Made by a program: the position numbers and the translations under genes
NCBI GenBank assembly: GCA_003024785.1
Contig: PUQB01000407.1
Coordinates: 62,001 to 126,000, forward strand
DNA from: Selaginella tamariscina
Taxonomy: Eukaryota > Streptophyta > Lycopodiopsida > Selaginellales > Selaginellaceae
DNA: 64,000 bases
Reading direction: 5' to 3'
Notes under the pieces: model-generated
The model's input: the letters and a program-made list of their open reading frames with translations, nothing else
Database searches by the model: none
What the model was told of the DNA's origin: nothing
Shown here: one piece after another, positions 48,421-60,159 of the stretch
How the letters are laid out: each line of letters opens with the position of its first letter
Numbering within the stretch: position 1 is the first letter of the stretch

Positions 48421-48839
48421 AAACCTTTAACTTCAAACCTTGAATAATTAAATAAAACATGTTGAACTTACACTCAATCTTAGACTTCAACCCAAACTTA
48501 ACTTAAACCTTTAAACCATCTCAAATTCATATTTCAATTTGGACTTGGACTTGGACTTGTTCATAATAGATAAAAATATAAAAACTTAATTTAAGAATAT
48601 AAACCTTTTTAACACTACGTGAAACACTTAATTTGATAAGTCATAAAATTTTTCTACATAATTATAATTTGCATTCAAAACATAATATTAATTATTTATG
48701 TATAATTATAATCTAGATATATACATTAGTAAAGTGATAATTGACATTTATATATGTACACAATAAGTGGTGAATGTAAGCTCAATTACAAAAAAACATT
48801 TGGTATATAAACAAATGCATATAGCACATACACATTGAA

Positions 48840-49215
48840 CTCACAATCTTTCATTTCCCATTATTGACATTGAGAATGGAATTTGAACTCATAACCTTAT
48901 ACATGTAAAGCCCCACTATGAGCATTCACCGAGGATAGGATTAAACTCATGACCTTATATGTGTTAAAGCTTGACACAGAAGATGGTGCAAATCTTATTT
49001 TTAACACTAGGATGTGGTTCAAACTTGCATTCTTCTCAATGTAAAGCATGCCCCATCATAGGCATTGAGGATGGGACATGCACTAAAAATAATAGCGTTA
49101 GTGAGCGGCAAGGTAGGAGGAGCCAAGGCTAATAGAGGCAGTTAGGCATAGTGGCAACAATCAAGTATGTATATGATTGTCTTATGTATGTATATAAGAT
49201 GTATAAATGAATCAT
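48840..49215. repeat. 3' flank of duplicated segment, with GTTCAAACT repeats
   Basis: Contains several GGNTTNAAACTCA(T/C) words and GGCATTGAGGATGGGAC. The final part (49100-49215; GGCAAGGTAGGAGGAGC, GGCAACAATCAAGTATGTAT) matches 61950-62075 closely. This marks the right edge of the duplication unit that carries the permease. Confidence 0.7.
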
Positions 49216-49284
49216 ATGCATACACTTGTTTAGGAGGTTTAGCATTTTAGAGGTTAGGGTTTAGGATTTGAGTGTTTGTGTGTG

Positions 49285-49925
49285 TGAACATTGTGTGAAC
49301 TCCACACACACAGTTGTAAAACCATTATCCACACACTTGTAGCACACACCCACATTTGGTTGTATCACTCTTTCTCACACACGCACGCACTTGTAATGTA
49401 ATTGTTCATATGCACACACATACACACTTGTAACATCATTGTCCACACACTTTGTAGCACCTCTGCTCACACACACTTACTTGTAGCAATGCATTTTCTA
49501 CACTATAAAAAGGTATAAACAGAACAACTGTCTGCATATTTCTTATATATATTATCAATAATATATAATATTATTATTTTCTTAACATATGTAATGTGCG
49601 CATGTGTAGACAATGTGTAGCTACAAGTAGGTGTATGGACAATGACATTACAAGTGTATGTGTGTGTGGACAATGGCGCTACAAGTGTATGTGTGGACAG
49701 TGACATTACATATTTATACAAATACAGGCAATTTAGGATTTATGATTTAAATTTGTATGTCCACATAGTCATTGTCCATACACTCCACACACATTGTTCA
49801 CACTCGAAACACATGTTTTCCACACTCTCCACTCACACTAGCGCTAGAATGTGTGTGAACAATGTGTAGTTACAAATAAGTGTGTGTAAGCAATGGTGCT
49901 ACAAGTGTGTGTAGATAGTGGCTCA
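49285..49925. repeat. Inverted pair of CACACACTTGTAGCAC minisatellite arrays
   Basis: Left array (49285-49500) has five or six units of 35-45 bp in the sense CACACACTTGTAGCA..ATTGTCCACACAC. Right array (49590-49925) has the reverse complement, GTGTGTGGACAATGGCGCTACAAGTGT. The two arms face each other around an AT-rich centre (49510-49590), so single strands could fold into a long imperfect hairpin. Scattered frames here are products of the repeat. Confidence 0.8.
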
Positions 49926-49929
49926 TGTT

Positions 49930-50489
49930 CAAATATATGACATTGTATTATCATGTTAAGATATATAAGTTGAGTTTTAATATGGTTATGGACATGTAAT
50001 ATATTGTGTACAATACAAAATGTACAAGTTGTAAAATATTTAATGTAGTTATGTTATAAAATTTTATTTTTATAAAAGGATTATATTATATAAAAATGAA
50101 AATTTGATATTATATAACTATTTCAATAAATTAGAAAAAAAATAGTGATATTAAGATTTAAAATATTTACATCTACAAAAGGTAATGAAATGATACTTTT
50201 GAAAATATTTATACTATATAATTTTTCTATATTCTTGCTTTTGACAATATGAAAAAAGATGATAATAAAACTTAACTTAAAAGATAATGAAATGATACCA
50301 CACTTGTCATGAATCATCCTTAATTTTCTCATAATTGTTCCTTAATTACCACCTAATTATTTCTTAATTATCCGATAATTAAAGCTATAACCATAATATT
50401 AAAATATTCAATTAATCATGTTGAGTTAACAATATATCTATAATTTTATTAGATATATAATAAATTTCTTAAATGTAGAATATAAATCT

Positions 50490-50537
<48 letters not shown>

Positions 50538-52209
50538 ATATATGGATTAAATATAAAAATCTTTTATTGAATTTTTTAATCTTAAATTTTTACTAATCAT
50601 TTTATTATCACACACCTCACTTGAAGTGTTTTCTCTAACCATTATTTAAATTTCTCACTTTCCCAAATGTGTTAATAATTTCAAATCATTTATTCAAAAT
50701 TTTCTTTTCTATTATTGTGCAGCATTTATGTACATCATTTGAATTTTTTGCTCTAACATGTATGTTTCTTTTATAAGGGTTTATTTTTTACATTGCTTTG
50801 ATTGTGTATTGTTGCACAAACAGTGATGTTGTTAAACATCTTGGCATCATCAACACCATTCACATGTGAATAAAATAATTTAACTTTTAAAATTAGGTTT
50901 CTTGCACTCTCTTTCTCTATAAAATGAGATTTCTCTCTTTAAACAATTCCCATCTTTACAATAATTAACCCTAAACCCACCGAAACTTTACACTACATGT
51001 TGGCAAGATTAATCCCTCAACCATTATTTGTGAGAATGTTTAGTCTTCAGGATTTATTGTGATAAATGTTTTGAAAATGTTTGTGGCGGGATTTATTTTT
51101 TGTTTAATTATTTTAGTTTGCAAGATTTATTCCTCTAACCATCATTTGTGAAAATGCTTAACTTGCAAGATTTATCTTACTAACATGTTTTAAGAGTGCT
51201 TATGATGTTCATTCACCATCATTATGAAAATGCTATGGGATTTATTATGCTAAAATGTTTCAAGAGTGTTTATGACATTCATCTACAACATTATATTGTT
51301 ACGCTGTTGTGATTAATCTTATTGAATAAAATTGTGTTGGCCTGGTTTGTGGTGTGTGTGAAAATCTAGTCTTATAATTTATGGGATAAATCAGGCTGGC
51401 TATAATTGTGTCAATCCAATACCATCAAACTCTGTAAGCTATTTGTGAGGTAAAGACTTATAAATAGTGAAATAAATCCCATTGGCTAAATTATGTTATT
51501 CCAATAGTGTCTTATAGTTAGTAGGATAAATCTCATTATTTAATTGCTAGGATTTCTCTTGCTAACCTTGATTTGTGAGATTGTTTAACTTATAAATAAA
51601 GTTGGTAAGATAAAATAGAATTGTGTTGGTGTAATGGGGTCTTGTGAGGTACTTTAAGAATTAAATTGAAAAAATATTTATGCTTAACTTAAGACATTTT
51701 GTATAGACAAAGTCAACCTATTTAAGGATCAAAAACTATAGGAGATGGGACAATAAAAGTTCGCACATGGAATACTTTATGCCACAACATACAATAAAGA
51801 TCCTTTGTCTATGTTTGGGTGGACGCCATCTACAAACACATTAAGGTTCTTTGTATGGAATTCAAAGAGGGAGCACCAGTGTTATGAGACATTGAAGATA
51901 TCAAGGTAATTACATTTGTGGGATTTAATTGTGCTAGTGCTTTGCTTGATAGGAAGAACGCAATAATACTCATCTAGCATGATGGGGAGATTGGGAGGGA
52001 CATCGTTGCTACAATTGATTCTTGGGATGTTGAGCTTGGAGCTTACTTTGTGAGGGTTGGTGGTGATAGACTTTCCTAGATGGATCATTGCAGCCAGGTT
52101 TTCTTATTAGGTGTCGCACTGAGACAATTTGATGACTCAGCATATCCTTCATTAGATAGTAATATCAACAACTTAGAAACAGAACTTATGGAACAAGTTC
52201 CATGTATTG
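49930..52209. other. AT-rich DNA, mostly unassigned
   Basis: AT-rich to 50600 with a (TA)n run at 50495-50545. 50990-51660 shows a loose repeat of GATTTATT/GATAAATC words at about 60-70 bp spacing (TTTGTGAGAATGTTTA, TTTGTGAAAATGCTTA). 51700-52209 has slightly higher G+C and may be decayed retroelement interior, since an LTR of the large family follows directly. No gene motif recognised. Confidence 0.45.
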
Positions 52210-52990
52210 TGTCATAATTTTACTATGACATATATTTTTACTTTAGAATTGATTGTTGTTACTTACTAAATTATGTGACAAATCTTAATTTAAGTGTTTA
52301 GGGATAGTTTAGTTTGTTGTCATTAAATACCTCGAAAAACTCTAGGTAATTGTAACACTTACTTTTTATAAAACTCTTCCCTTGGTTTATTATGTCCTTA
52401 TAGATTTTCTAGTTGACTTCGGTGAATTCAATGTGTTGGTATGAGTTGACCTAACCCATTGCGGAACCCCTGAGTAGGGTTTAGGAGTACAATATAGAGA
52501 TAGGCTAGAGTCTAAATATGAAACATTAAGGACTGGACTTAGTGCTAGCCCACTTATTCAAATAAGAAAATAGGACGGGGATCTGTCACATAACTTAGGT
52601 AAGAATAATGTAATGAGGGTTAGAGAACTTGTTACTCTTCTACCAATGCAAACTTTAACTTGTGTCATCATCAAGGCACAACCCATATTGTGTCGCTTTA
52701 ACTTTTAGTGCATGGGTGATGTCACACCCTAAGAATTGTCCAACCCTTATCGTTAGCAAATATGTGATTGAGAGATTTTATTAAAGTATACATTCCAATG
52801 GTTAAAGGTTGAGGCATATCTCTAACCTCCTCCTTAACATCAAGTTAAGAGTAACACTTGCAACTAAGTATACACATTCATGTACTTGTCCATGTGGATG
52901 TTGCTTAATAGGTTTTCTTTACCATGTTCATGAAGGTTCACAGTTCCAAAGTTGAAATTTGCAAGCCATGTTTCTAACATGTGATATTGG
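52210..52990 (+). mobile_element. Diverged copy of the large LTR
   Basis: Starts TGTCATAATTTTACTATGAC (terminal hairpin retained) and follows the large LTR of 3038-4806 through the GCTAGCCCACTTATTC block (52545), the AAGGCACAACCC block (52673) and the GTTGAGGCAT block (52808), up to the GGTTCACAG block at 52935. It is much more diverged than the copies at the left end and breaks off before the 3' end. Confidence 0.8.
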
Positions 52991-53004
52991 GTTATGTTTC
53001 ATCA

Positions 53005-54195
53005 ACTATGATAAGATTTTTTCATATGTAGTTAAGATGACAAGTGTGCAGGTGATTTTGGCTTTTGCTAAAGCCAAAAAGTGGAAGGTCCATTAGATGG
53101 ATGTTAAAACAGCTTTCTTACATGAAGATTTGAGCAAAGAAATCTTTATGCACATTCCCATTAGGTTTCCTAGTCATGGAGATACTACCAAAGCTAGAAG
53201 CTTTGAAAGGCTTTATATGGCCTCAAACAGTCCTCACATGTATGGTATCACGAGACACTTTGCTGACATGGTTTTCAACATGTTGCTGCAAATTCCAATG
53301 TCTATATGAGAGGTGATGACGAAGACATGCTCATTGTCGCTCTTTATGTTGATAACTTATTAGTCATTGGGGAGATGAGGCTACCATTTGTGACCTCAAG
53401 ACCAAGCTTGTTGAGACCTTCCAAGTGAAGGACTTAGGTGAAGTTCAAACCTTCTTAGGTGTTTAGGTGGAATGAGATACCAAGACTGCTATGATGAAAT
53501 TGCATTAGAGCCAATATGTGAAGTTACTCTTGGCCCATTTTGGTATGGCTGACACCTACGGTCACTGGTTCCCTCATGCATGAATGAAAATGTCGGGTAG
53601 GAGCTTGTTGAAGAGGACCCCTATTGGAGTCTAATTGGTTGCCTGATGTATTTGGCACTCTCAACAAGGTTGGACATATGCTATGCCACTATTGTGTTGA
53701 GCCAATTTAAAACACGACCATTCACCATCCATTGAAAGGTTGCTAAGCACATTATGTGTTATCTCAAGGGGACATTGGATCATGGTTTGTGTTATTTTGT
53801 GAGTGACACACACCAAACTGGTGGCACTCTCATCTGCCAAGGCTAAATACATCACTCTCACGATGAGTTGCAAGGAGCTTGTATGGCTCAAGTCTTAGAG
53901 TTTTATGGAGGATCTTGGGAGTCCCTGCAAGAGCAAGTGGAAACTGAACTCATATGCATCCATTAAATGCCTAAGGGGAGATGCTAGCAAATATCTTCAC
54001 CAAGCCTCTAGGCCCTAACACATTCCTCTTGTTCAGGATTAAGTTTGGCTTGTGTTAATGTTTGGCTTATGGAGGAATGTTGGAGTAAGCCAAACATATA
54101 ACGGTGGGGAGGCGTGGTGTGTGCTCAACACGTTTAGGGTTCTTAGCCCCAAAAACCAACAAGAATGAGGGCGTTGGCATTGTGGGATTCCAACA
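53005..54195 (+). pseudogene. Ty1/copia remnant (RT, RNase H) with short 3' LTR
   Basis: 53005-53200 reads VVKMTSVQVILAFAKAKKW and MDVKTAFLHEDLSKEIFM, the N-terminal reverse-transcriptase block of copia pol. YVDNLL near 53349 replaces the YVDD catalytic box. Further blocks are VKDLGEVQTFLG, a GCLMYLALSTRLDICYA region near 53640-53690 and KHIMCYLKGTLDHGL near 53740. Stops and shifts are frequent. A purine-rich ATGGAGGAA precedes a short LTR-like segment 54079-54195 that starts TGTTGGA and ends TCCAACA. The last base abuts permease copy 3, so the element had inserted into that copy. Confidence 0.85.
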
Positions 54196-55250
54196 GTCAC
54201 CTTTTGCTATCTTCTTGTTGCATTGTGTCTAAAAGAGGTGCAGCAGGACATATTACTTTGTACTAATACGTTAGCGGTTGTATGGAAACATAACGCCCAC
54301 TAGTTGCTTAAGAGGTTGCAATCTGAAGGATTGTCACCTTCTTCTCTTCTTAAACCATAGTTACGAACACAGCTAGGATCCGGCTGTGTTGCACCATGTT
54401 TCATGTTACAAACATGGGCCATGATCCCGGTGACCATGGCCGGGATCACAGCCCGTGTTCGTAACATGAAACACTGTTCAGAATATTCTTGGCTGAATAT
54501 AATTTGTAGAATATTCTTTCTAGGGCGCACAGTGTCACACAACAATCCAAGGCGCACACAACAATCCAAGGCATGGCAACAACAATCCAAGGCATGGCAA
54601 CAACAGTCCAAGGCACAACAAGCATGGCACAGAAATCTAGCATACTATGAAAGCATCCTTCTTTGCGATGGTGGGATGAGGTAAGTGTTCTTGAGAGCAG
54701 GGGGCATGGCCATAAATTATGGTCATGCAAATATTGTATAATGGTGAACAAGTTTAGTGGTGTTGATTATGTGCGAGCTCATTTGTTGAGAAAAGGCCCA
54801 GGCAACAAGGATATTGTGAGTTGTCCCCTTATCCCAAAAATACTAAGAATAATATAATAAAAAAAATAGCATATTCTTAGAATAATATAATTTAAAAATA
54901 GCATATTCCTAGAATATTCACTAGAATATTCGTGAACCATCGTGAGCCATGATCGTGTTCTGTGGTCGAATTCTTGAAATCTGAGGCTCGTGTTCATGTT
55001 CCATGTTCGTAACAATGTCTTAAACCATCCCAAAGACATGATTATAACTGGTAATACTTACGTACCTATGCATATAATACCAACACATACCCATACAAGA
55101 CACATAACATGTATGGGAGAGAGTGTGTGTGTGTATATATAGAGAGATGTACGTATGTACGATTTATGTATATGCTATATCACTTTTCAGCGTGGCTGAG
55201 GCATCCTTTGAGAGGAGGTTCAATACAAACAACACCTTACCTGTTAGAAA
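54196..55250 (+). pseudogene. LHT-type permease relic (copy 3), split by a transposon
   Basis: 54196-54358 matches exon 5 end and exon 6 of the permease (GTCACCTTTTGCTATCTTC, GTATGGAAACATAACGCCCA). 55018-55250 continues it (CATCCCAAAGACATGATTAT, then CTTTTCAGCGTGGCTGAGGC and GAGAGGAGGTTCAATA of exon 7). The break between them is a transposon insertion. At 55230 it reads CACCTTACCTG, with the two Ts that copy 1 lacks. No exons 1-4 or 8-10 are nearby. Confidence 0.85.
54348..55028. mobile_element. Non-autonomous foldback DNA transposon with target duplication
   Basis: Insertion 54359-55017 inside permease copy 3. Flanks repeat TCTTAAACCAT (54348-54358 and 55018-55028); at least 9 bp of this is a target-site duplication, which fits a Mutator-like element. 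Ends are inverted: GTTACGAACAC on the left and GTTCGTAAC on the right. Inside, a second strong palindrome at about 54398-54477 centres on GGTGACCATG, with arms carrying CATGGGCCATGATCCCGG and CCGGGATCACAGCCCGTG, and GTAACATGAAAC at the outer edge. Four short CAAGGCATGGCAACAACAAT-type repeats follow at 54545-54620. No transposase. Confidence 0.8.
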
Positions 55251-55740
55251 TGCCCATTATGGGGATTTACTGCTAACCAAGTTGCATTCAAAGATCAACG
55301 GGGAAGCTACTTTATTGTCGTGGAGTTGTGAAATAGCAGATGAATGTACACTGAAAATGAAGCTGCAGTGCTTAACTCAGGTTGTCCTCTAAAGAACATA
55401 ATTGACAAGTCATAATCCACTCAAATCCAAATCTTAATAATATCATAGATTAAAATTAACCATTTTATTAAAGTTACTTCACATTTCTTGACTAACTGTA
55501 GACTTGATTAATGACACATACTCTTTGGAAAGGTGTGGTATTGTTCTTTTTAGGGATATGCTCGTTTGATGGCGAGACTAAGAGAAGTTATTTTAAGGTA
55601 ATGAGTTTTTATTTATATTTTTGACAAATAATGTATATTTTTAGGTATCAGCTTCTTGAGTTTAAGAGTGATGTATGGAAACCTGTTTAGTCAGGGAACG
55701 TATTTGATACGACGAAGCTTATTTAAGATCCTTTCATTGA
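55225..55740 (+). pseudogene. Unidentified exon-like pieces
   Basis: After permease exon 7 the frame continues as NAHYGDLLLTKLHSKINGEA and SWSCEIADECTLKMKLQC to about 55378, followed by a donor-like CAGGTTGTC. 55553-55600 (after TTTTTAG) reads GYARLMARLREVILR with donor AAGGTAATGAG. 55650-55690 (after GTATCAG) reads LLEFKSDVWKPV. The splice-like borders suggest remains of a real multi-exon gene, but I do not recognise it. Confidence 0.35.
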
Positions 55741-55955
55741 CTCCCACACATCACCACACAAGTTGTGTACATATGTCTGTAGATGTGTTTCTTTCAATAA
55801 ATGTAGTTTATATTTACCTATCACATAGGTTAATACACATTTGCTAGGGAAAAATATATATCTCCTGCACCTATCATTCAAGGAAATGAACGGGAAGCGT
55901 CTGCTGAAGCCGTAAGTTGAACGGTTGCCATATATGGTGGAACACGCAAGCGCGT

Positions 55956-56041
55956 CCTTTCCTGAGTCTGGGGACGCATGCACCTGTCATTTACGAGTCC
56001 TTTCCTGAGTCTGGGGACTCATGCACCTGTCATTTACGAGT
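55956..56041 (+). repeat. 43-bp tandem direct repeat
   Basis: 55956-55998 and 55999-56041 differ at one base (GGGGACGCATG against GGGGACTCATG). Outside it, a longer pair of similar blocks (55893-55938 and 56056-56100, both ending CCATATATGGT) brackets the repeat. Confidence 0.9.
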
Positions 56042-56099
56042 GAAAGAAGATGAATTCGAGAGTCTGCAGGGCCCGTAAGTTGAAGGAATTCCATATATG

Positions 56100-57220
56100 G
56101 TTAATCATGTCACTGTAATACAAGATAAAATATTACTTTTTAAAATAAATAATGATATATGTCATTAATTTATAAGTTAATAAATGGGAAATATAATCTG
56201 TTATTATTAATGGGTACACATATTTGTTAGAAAATTAAATTTTGTCACAACAATATTGGATGATTAAATTTGAAAAAACCATAATTAAATTTGAAGAAAC
56301 CGTTAACGTGGTAATTGAATACTTTATAAGAAATGAGCTCGATTGAAACTGCATAAACATTTAACTAATTATAATAATTAGAGTAAATATGGCCAGTCAA
56401 TAAACTGAAGTTGTTACAACTCATCCTGATTAATTAATTATTCTCATTAGATAAGGATTTCCAATACACATACCATTGTGTGTGGATTAGAACAATTTAG
56501 ACTAAGTTGCAAATGTTTAAGTTTGTTTAATATAAGGGAAAATTACATTTATACCTCTCAAATTTATCATATTTACATATATACCCTTAGAAATTTTATA
56601 TACTTGTGAAATTTTAGTTTAAAATTTCATAAATTTTAAAAAAAAAATTAAAAAACCTTTTTAAAAAATCAATAAAAATTTATAATTAATTTGTATTTTA
56701 TATATTAGGTCCAAAATACAACCTATTAAACATATATATCACATATAATATAATTATTTTAAAAAATATTTCATTTTTTACTATGATAATTTTTGATATT
56801 TAATACTAAATAAACTTTAATTATTTCATTTGTAATATATTATGAATTGAAAATATATTTTTAGTTAATATTATTATTTTAAAAGTTAAATATTAAGATT
56901 GAAGTTTTCAAAAGTATATATGTAAATTTAGATTTTAAAAAATTTACATTTAAGGATATATACGTAATATGATAAATTTTAGAGGTATAAATGTAATTTT
57001 CCCTTAATATAAATACAAAAGTCAACTCATGTTCTGTCAAAATACATACCCGTATAGTTACATTATCGTCGACGCGGTTCTAATATAAACAAAAAAGGGA
57101 AAAACGAGAAAATAAAAAACAAAAACAAACGAAAATAAAATAGAGCAAGTAAACAATGTTCCTCTGCGAAACTTAGCAAGCTCCACGTATTAAAGAACTC
57201 AATTCAATAAGCAGTTCGTT
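56100..57220. other. AT-rich 5' flank of LHT copy 2
   Basis: No gene recognised. 56330-56520 shows weak, patchy similarity to 44660-44950 upstream of copy 1 (TTTAATTAATTAT words, GAACNATTTAGACTAAGT), so the duplicated unit reaches some 0.8-0.9 kb upstream of the start codon. Direct words ATTTATACCTCTCAAATTTATC and its reverse complement near 56545 and 56970 form an inverted repeat about 420 bp apart, possibly the ends of a MITE. Confidence 0.5.
56536..57010. mobile_element. Possible MITE with inverted ends
   Basis: Left end AAGGGAAAATTACATTTATA (56537-56556) and right end TATAAATGTAATTTTCCCTT (56986-57005) are perfect reverse complements over about 20 bp and stay similar further inward (CCTCTCAAATTTATCATATT against AATATGATAAATTTTAGAGG). 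Interior is AT-rich and has no coding sequence. TAA/TTAA-like flanks (TTTAATATAAGGG and CCCTTAATATAAA) suggest a duplicated TAATATAA or similar target. Confidence 0.75.
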
Positions 57221-57293
57221 ATGGAGAACAGTTCAGATTCTATACAATGGGACCGGACATCAATAGTAAGTGTAAAGTTTAACAAACGTAGAT

Positions 57294-57349
<56 letters not shown>

Positions 57350-59683
57350 TATATCAAAATTAAATAAACAGGGGGGTGTGAGAAGGCTATGGAACTTATG
57401 GATCTCATTGAATGCATCATGGTCCAGCAAATGGTGGTATGCAACAGTGCACATAATCACAGCAGTTGTTGGGTCCGGTGTTTTGAGTTTACCTTCAGCA
57501 ATGGCTTTCTTGGGATGGTTAATTACCCTTTTCCTTTCCCTTTTCCTTTCTAAATATATAATCAGGAAACAATCTCTCTTTTCACACACACACACACACA
57601 CACCACGTATATACATAGAATACGCAGATACACATGTGGGCATACACATAAACTATATGTAATATATATTTTATGTTACTGATACGATTCTTTATTGGCA
57701 GGGAGATGGGTACATTGGCATTGCTGGGATTTATATTCTCAGCCAGGTTGTTACTGGCAGATAATTACATTGCATGAAATGGATGGTAGGAGGTTTGACA
57801 GGTCAGTTATTAAATTATACTGTTTAATAATGTTAATTATATACGTACGAATGTAACTTGCACACACATATGCTTTTCATATATCTAACTCCTAATATAC
57901 GTATACATGTATATATGTGTATTTTCTTATTTTATTAGATATTATACAGGTACCATGAGCTTGGTCAGCATGTTTTGGGGCCAAAGTTGGATTTTGGTTG
58001 GTTGTTCCTTTACAAATGTCTGTGGAGCTTATGTGGATACACTTTACACAATTACAGGAGCAAGCTCATTAAAGAAAGTTTATGAGTTAATCCTCTGCGA
58101 CGATACACATTGCACAGATATTAAGCTAATTTATTGGATGATAATTTTCATTGTCGTGCAACTCCTGCTCGCCCAGCTTCCCAGTATTCAATCTATCACA
58201 TGGATTTCTTGTATTGCAGCTGCAATGCTATTGGGTAAGTTTTAATTAATTTATGTCGAGTGAATATTACTTAATAGTCAAATTTAAATTTTATATTAAG
58301 TATTTTATTGTTATCCTGGTTATCAAATTTATTACAAATTTATAATTAGTAAGAATGCAATCCACGTCTTTAACCTTTAATGTGCTCACTTTTAATTAAC
58401 AAGTTTGAAGTAAAATTTAAAAATTAACTATTATTAATTTGTTCATATAAGTATACATTATTTTCGCAGGTATTCTACGCTTGCATGGATTGCAATACTC
58501 CTTCAAAACAGGAAGTGATACCACCAGGATTAACGAGTGAACAGGTCAAGGGGAAATGGAAACCTAACTATGGCTCCAAATAATACAACAGCATATGAAA
58601 TATTCACATATCTCGGTAAGATTGCATTCTCAACGGCAGCAGGGCAGAACACAGCAATGGAAATACAAGCACAATACCGAGTACGCCCATGCAACCATCC
58701 AAGGTTGCGATGTGGAACGGGGTATTTGTTGCTTATTTGGTTGTCACCTTCTGCTATCTTCCTGTTGCATTGACAGGTGCGTGTGTGTGAGAGAGATGTT
58801 CGAAAAGAGGTGCAACAGGACATTACTTTGTACTAACAGGTTACCGGTTGTATGGAAACATAATGCCCACGAGTTGCTTAAAAGATAGGAAGCTGAAGGA
58901 TTGTCACCTTCTTCTCTTCTTAGACCATCCTAAAGGCATGATTATAGCCAGTAACCTCATGGTAGCCCTTCACATGTGTGGTAGTTACCAAGTAAGTCTG
59001 CAGATTACGTATAGATGTCCTCAGACACATACATAAGATATGTACATAACTACCAACACACACCCCTACAAGACACATAGCATGTATAAGAGAAATATAC
59101 GCGTGTGTGTGTGTGAGTGCATATGTACGTCTGGATGATTTAGGTATATGCTATACCACTTTTGGGCCTGGTTGAGGCATCCTTTGAGAGGAGTTCAATC
59201 AAATCACCCTACCTGTTCGGTTTATTTAAGATCTGCTTACGTTGGTAAGATCAGAGTGACAACGAAGTAACAGTACGTGATTTATTGCAGGATTTACGTT
59301 GTTTTTAGCTGCAATCTTCCGATATAAATGGAGTTTTGGTATTGTTAGGAGTTGCAATATTACCAACCACATATTTGGTAAAAAAATTATGGGAAATATA
59401 TTAATATATTAGATAAAGATTAAGTTATTTTGTTTTATTAATGTTTCTGACAGATACCTCTCTTTTATGGCATCTCACTAGGAGACCACGTATGTTTAGT
59501 CTACCATGGGTCTCAAATATGGTAAGGACTCTCCCTTCCCACCCCCCCTCTCTCTCACACACACACACATCTCACAATACTTGCTCGAACTTCTCAGGTA
59601 AGCATGACAGTTGGGTTGTTTTGATGATCACAGTGACAACCAGTGGACTACATAATATAATCAAGTATAGACAAGCCAGTTGA
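57221..59683 (+). CDS. LHT-type amino acid permease, copy 2
   Basis: Second nearly complete copy with the same ten-exon plan as copy 1: [14 protein letters not shown] at the start, [41 protein letters not shown]-type exon 3, the [13 protein letters not shown] region near 57950, [34 protein letters not shown], an exon 5 from 58471, GYRLYGN-like exon 6 near 58843, exon 8 near 59290, [17 protein letters not shown] at 59470-59520 and the terminal NIIKYRQAS-stop. It carries different one-base losses from copy 1: a missing C at 58671 (AAGCACAAT against AAGCCACAAT), a missing TA near 58575, and others. Where copy 1 lacks a T (46538) this copy has it (58731-58735). The tandem arrangement suggests functional redundancy or a recent duplicate. 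Confidence 0.87.
57308..57346. repeat. (TA)n(TG)n microsatellite in intron 1 of LHT copy 2
   Basis: About eight TA then eighteen TG units, absent at the corresponding place in copy 1 beyond a short GTGTGTGTGTAT run. Confidence 0.85.
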
Positions 59684-60159
59684 AAATGTATCGAGATGTC
59701 ATATCATAGATTGTGTACACATACACCACTACATGAATGCCCAATATGGGCATTGCTGTATTATCTCATTATCTCATTAATCACTGGCATTCAACTAATC
59801 TTAAAAGAAACAAATGTATGGGCGTAGGAGGGTGATTGACAACTGTTAAAGAAGTTGATTAGAGGTGCCCTCGTTTTTATCTTGATTTGGACAGTAAGCT
59901 TATAAGCAAGTTGATAGTAAGTAGTGAAGTATACGATTGCAGCATTCCAGTAAGAAGGCAACATGGGATGATGAGGAATTGTCGCTTAAAGATATAAAAC
60001 TTAACTCATTAAGCTAATTAAAATTCTAATTATATAAAGTTATAAAATAAGACATAACTTTAAACTACACAAGAACCTATAGAGGCAGCTATATATATTT
60101 AAACTACACAAACATTTATAAAGCTAATTACAAAGACATGTATAAAACATGTAAATACA

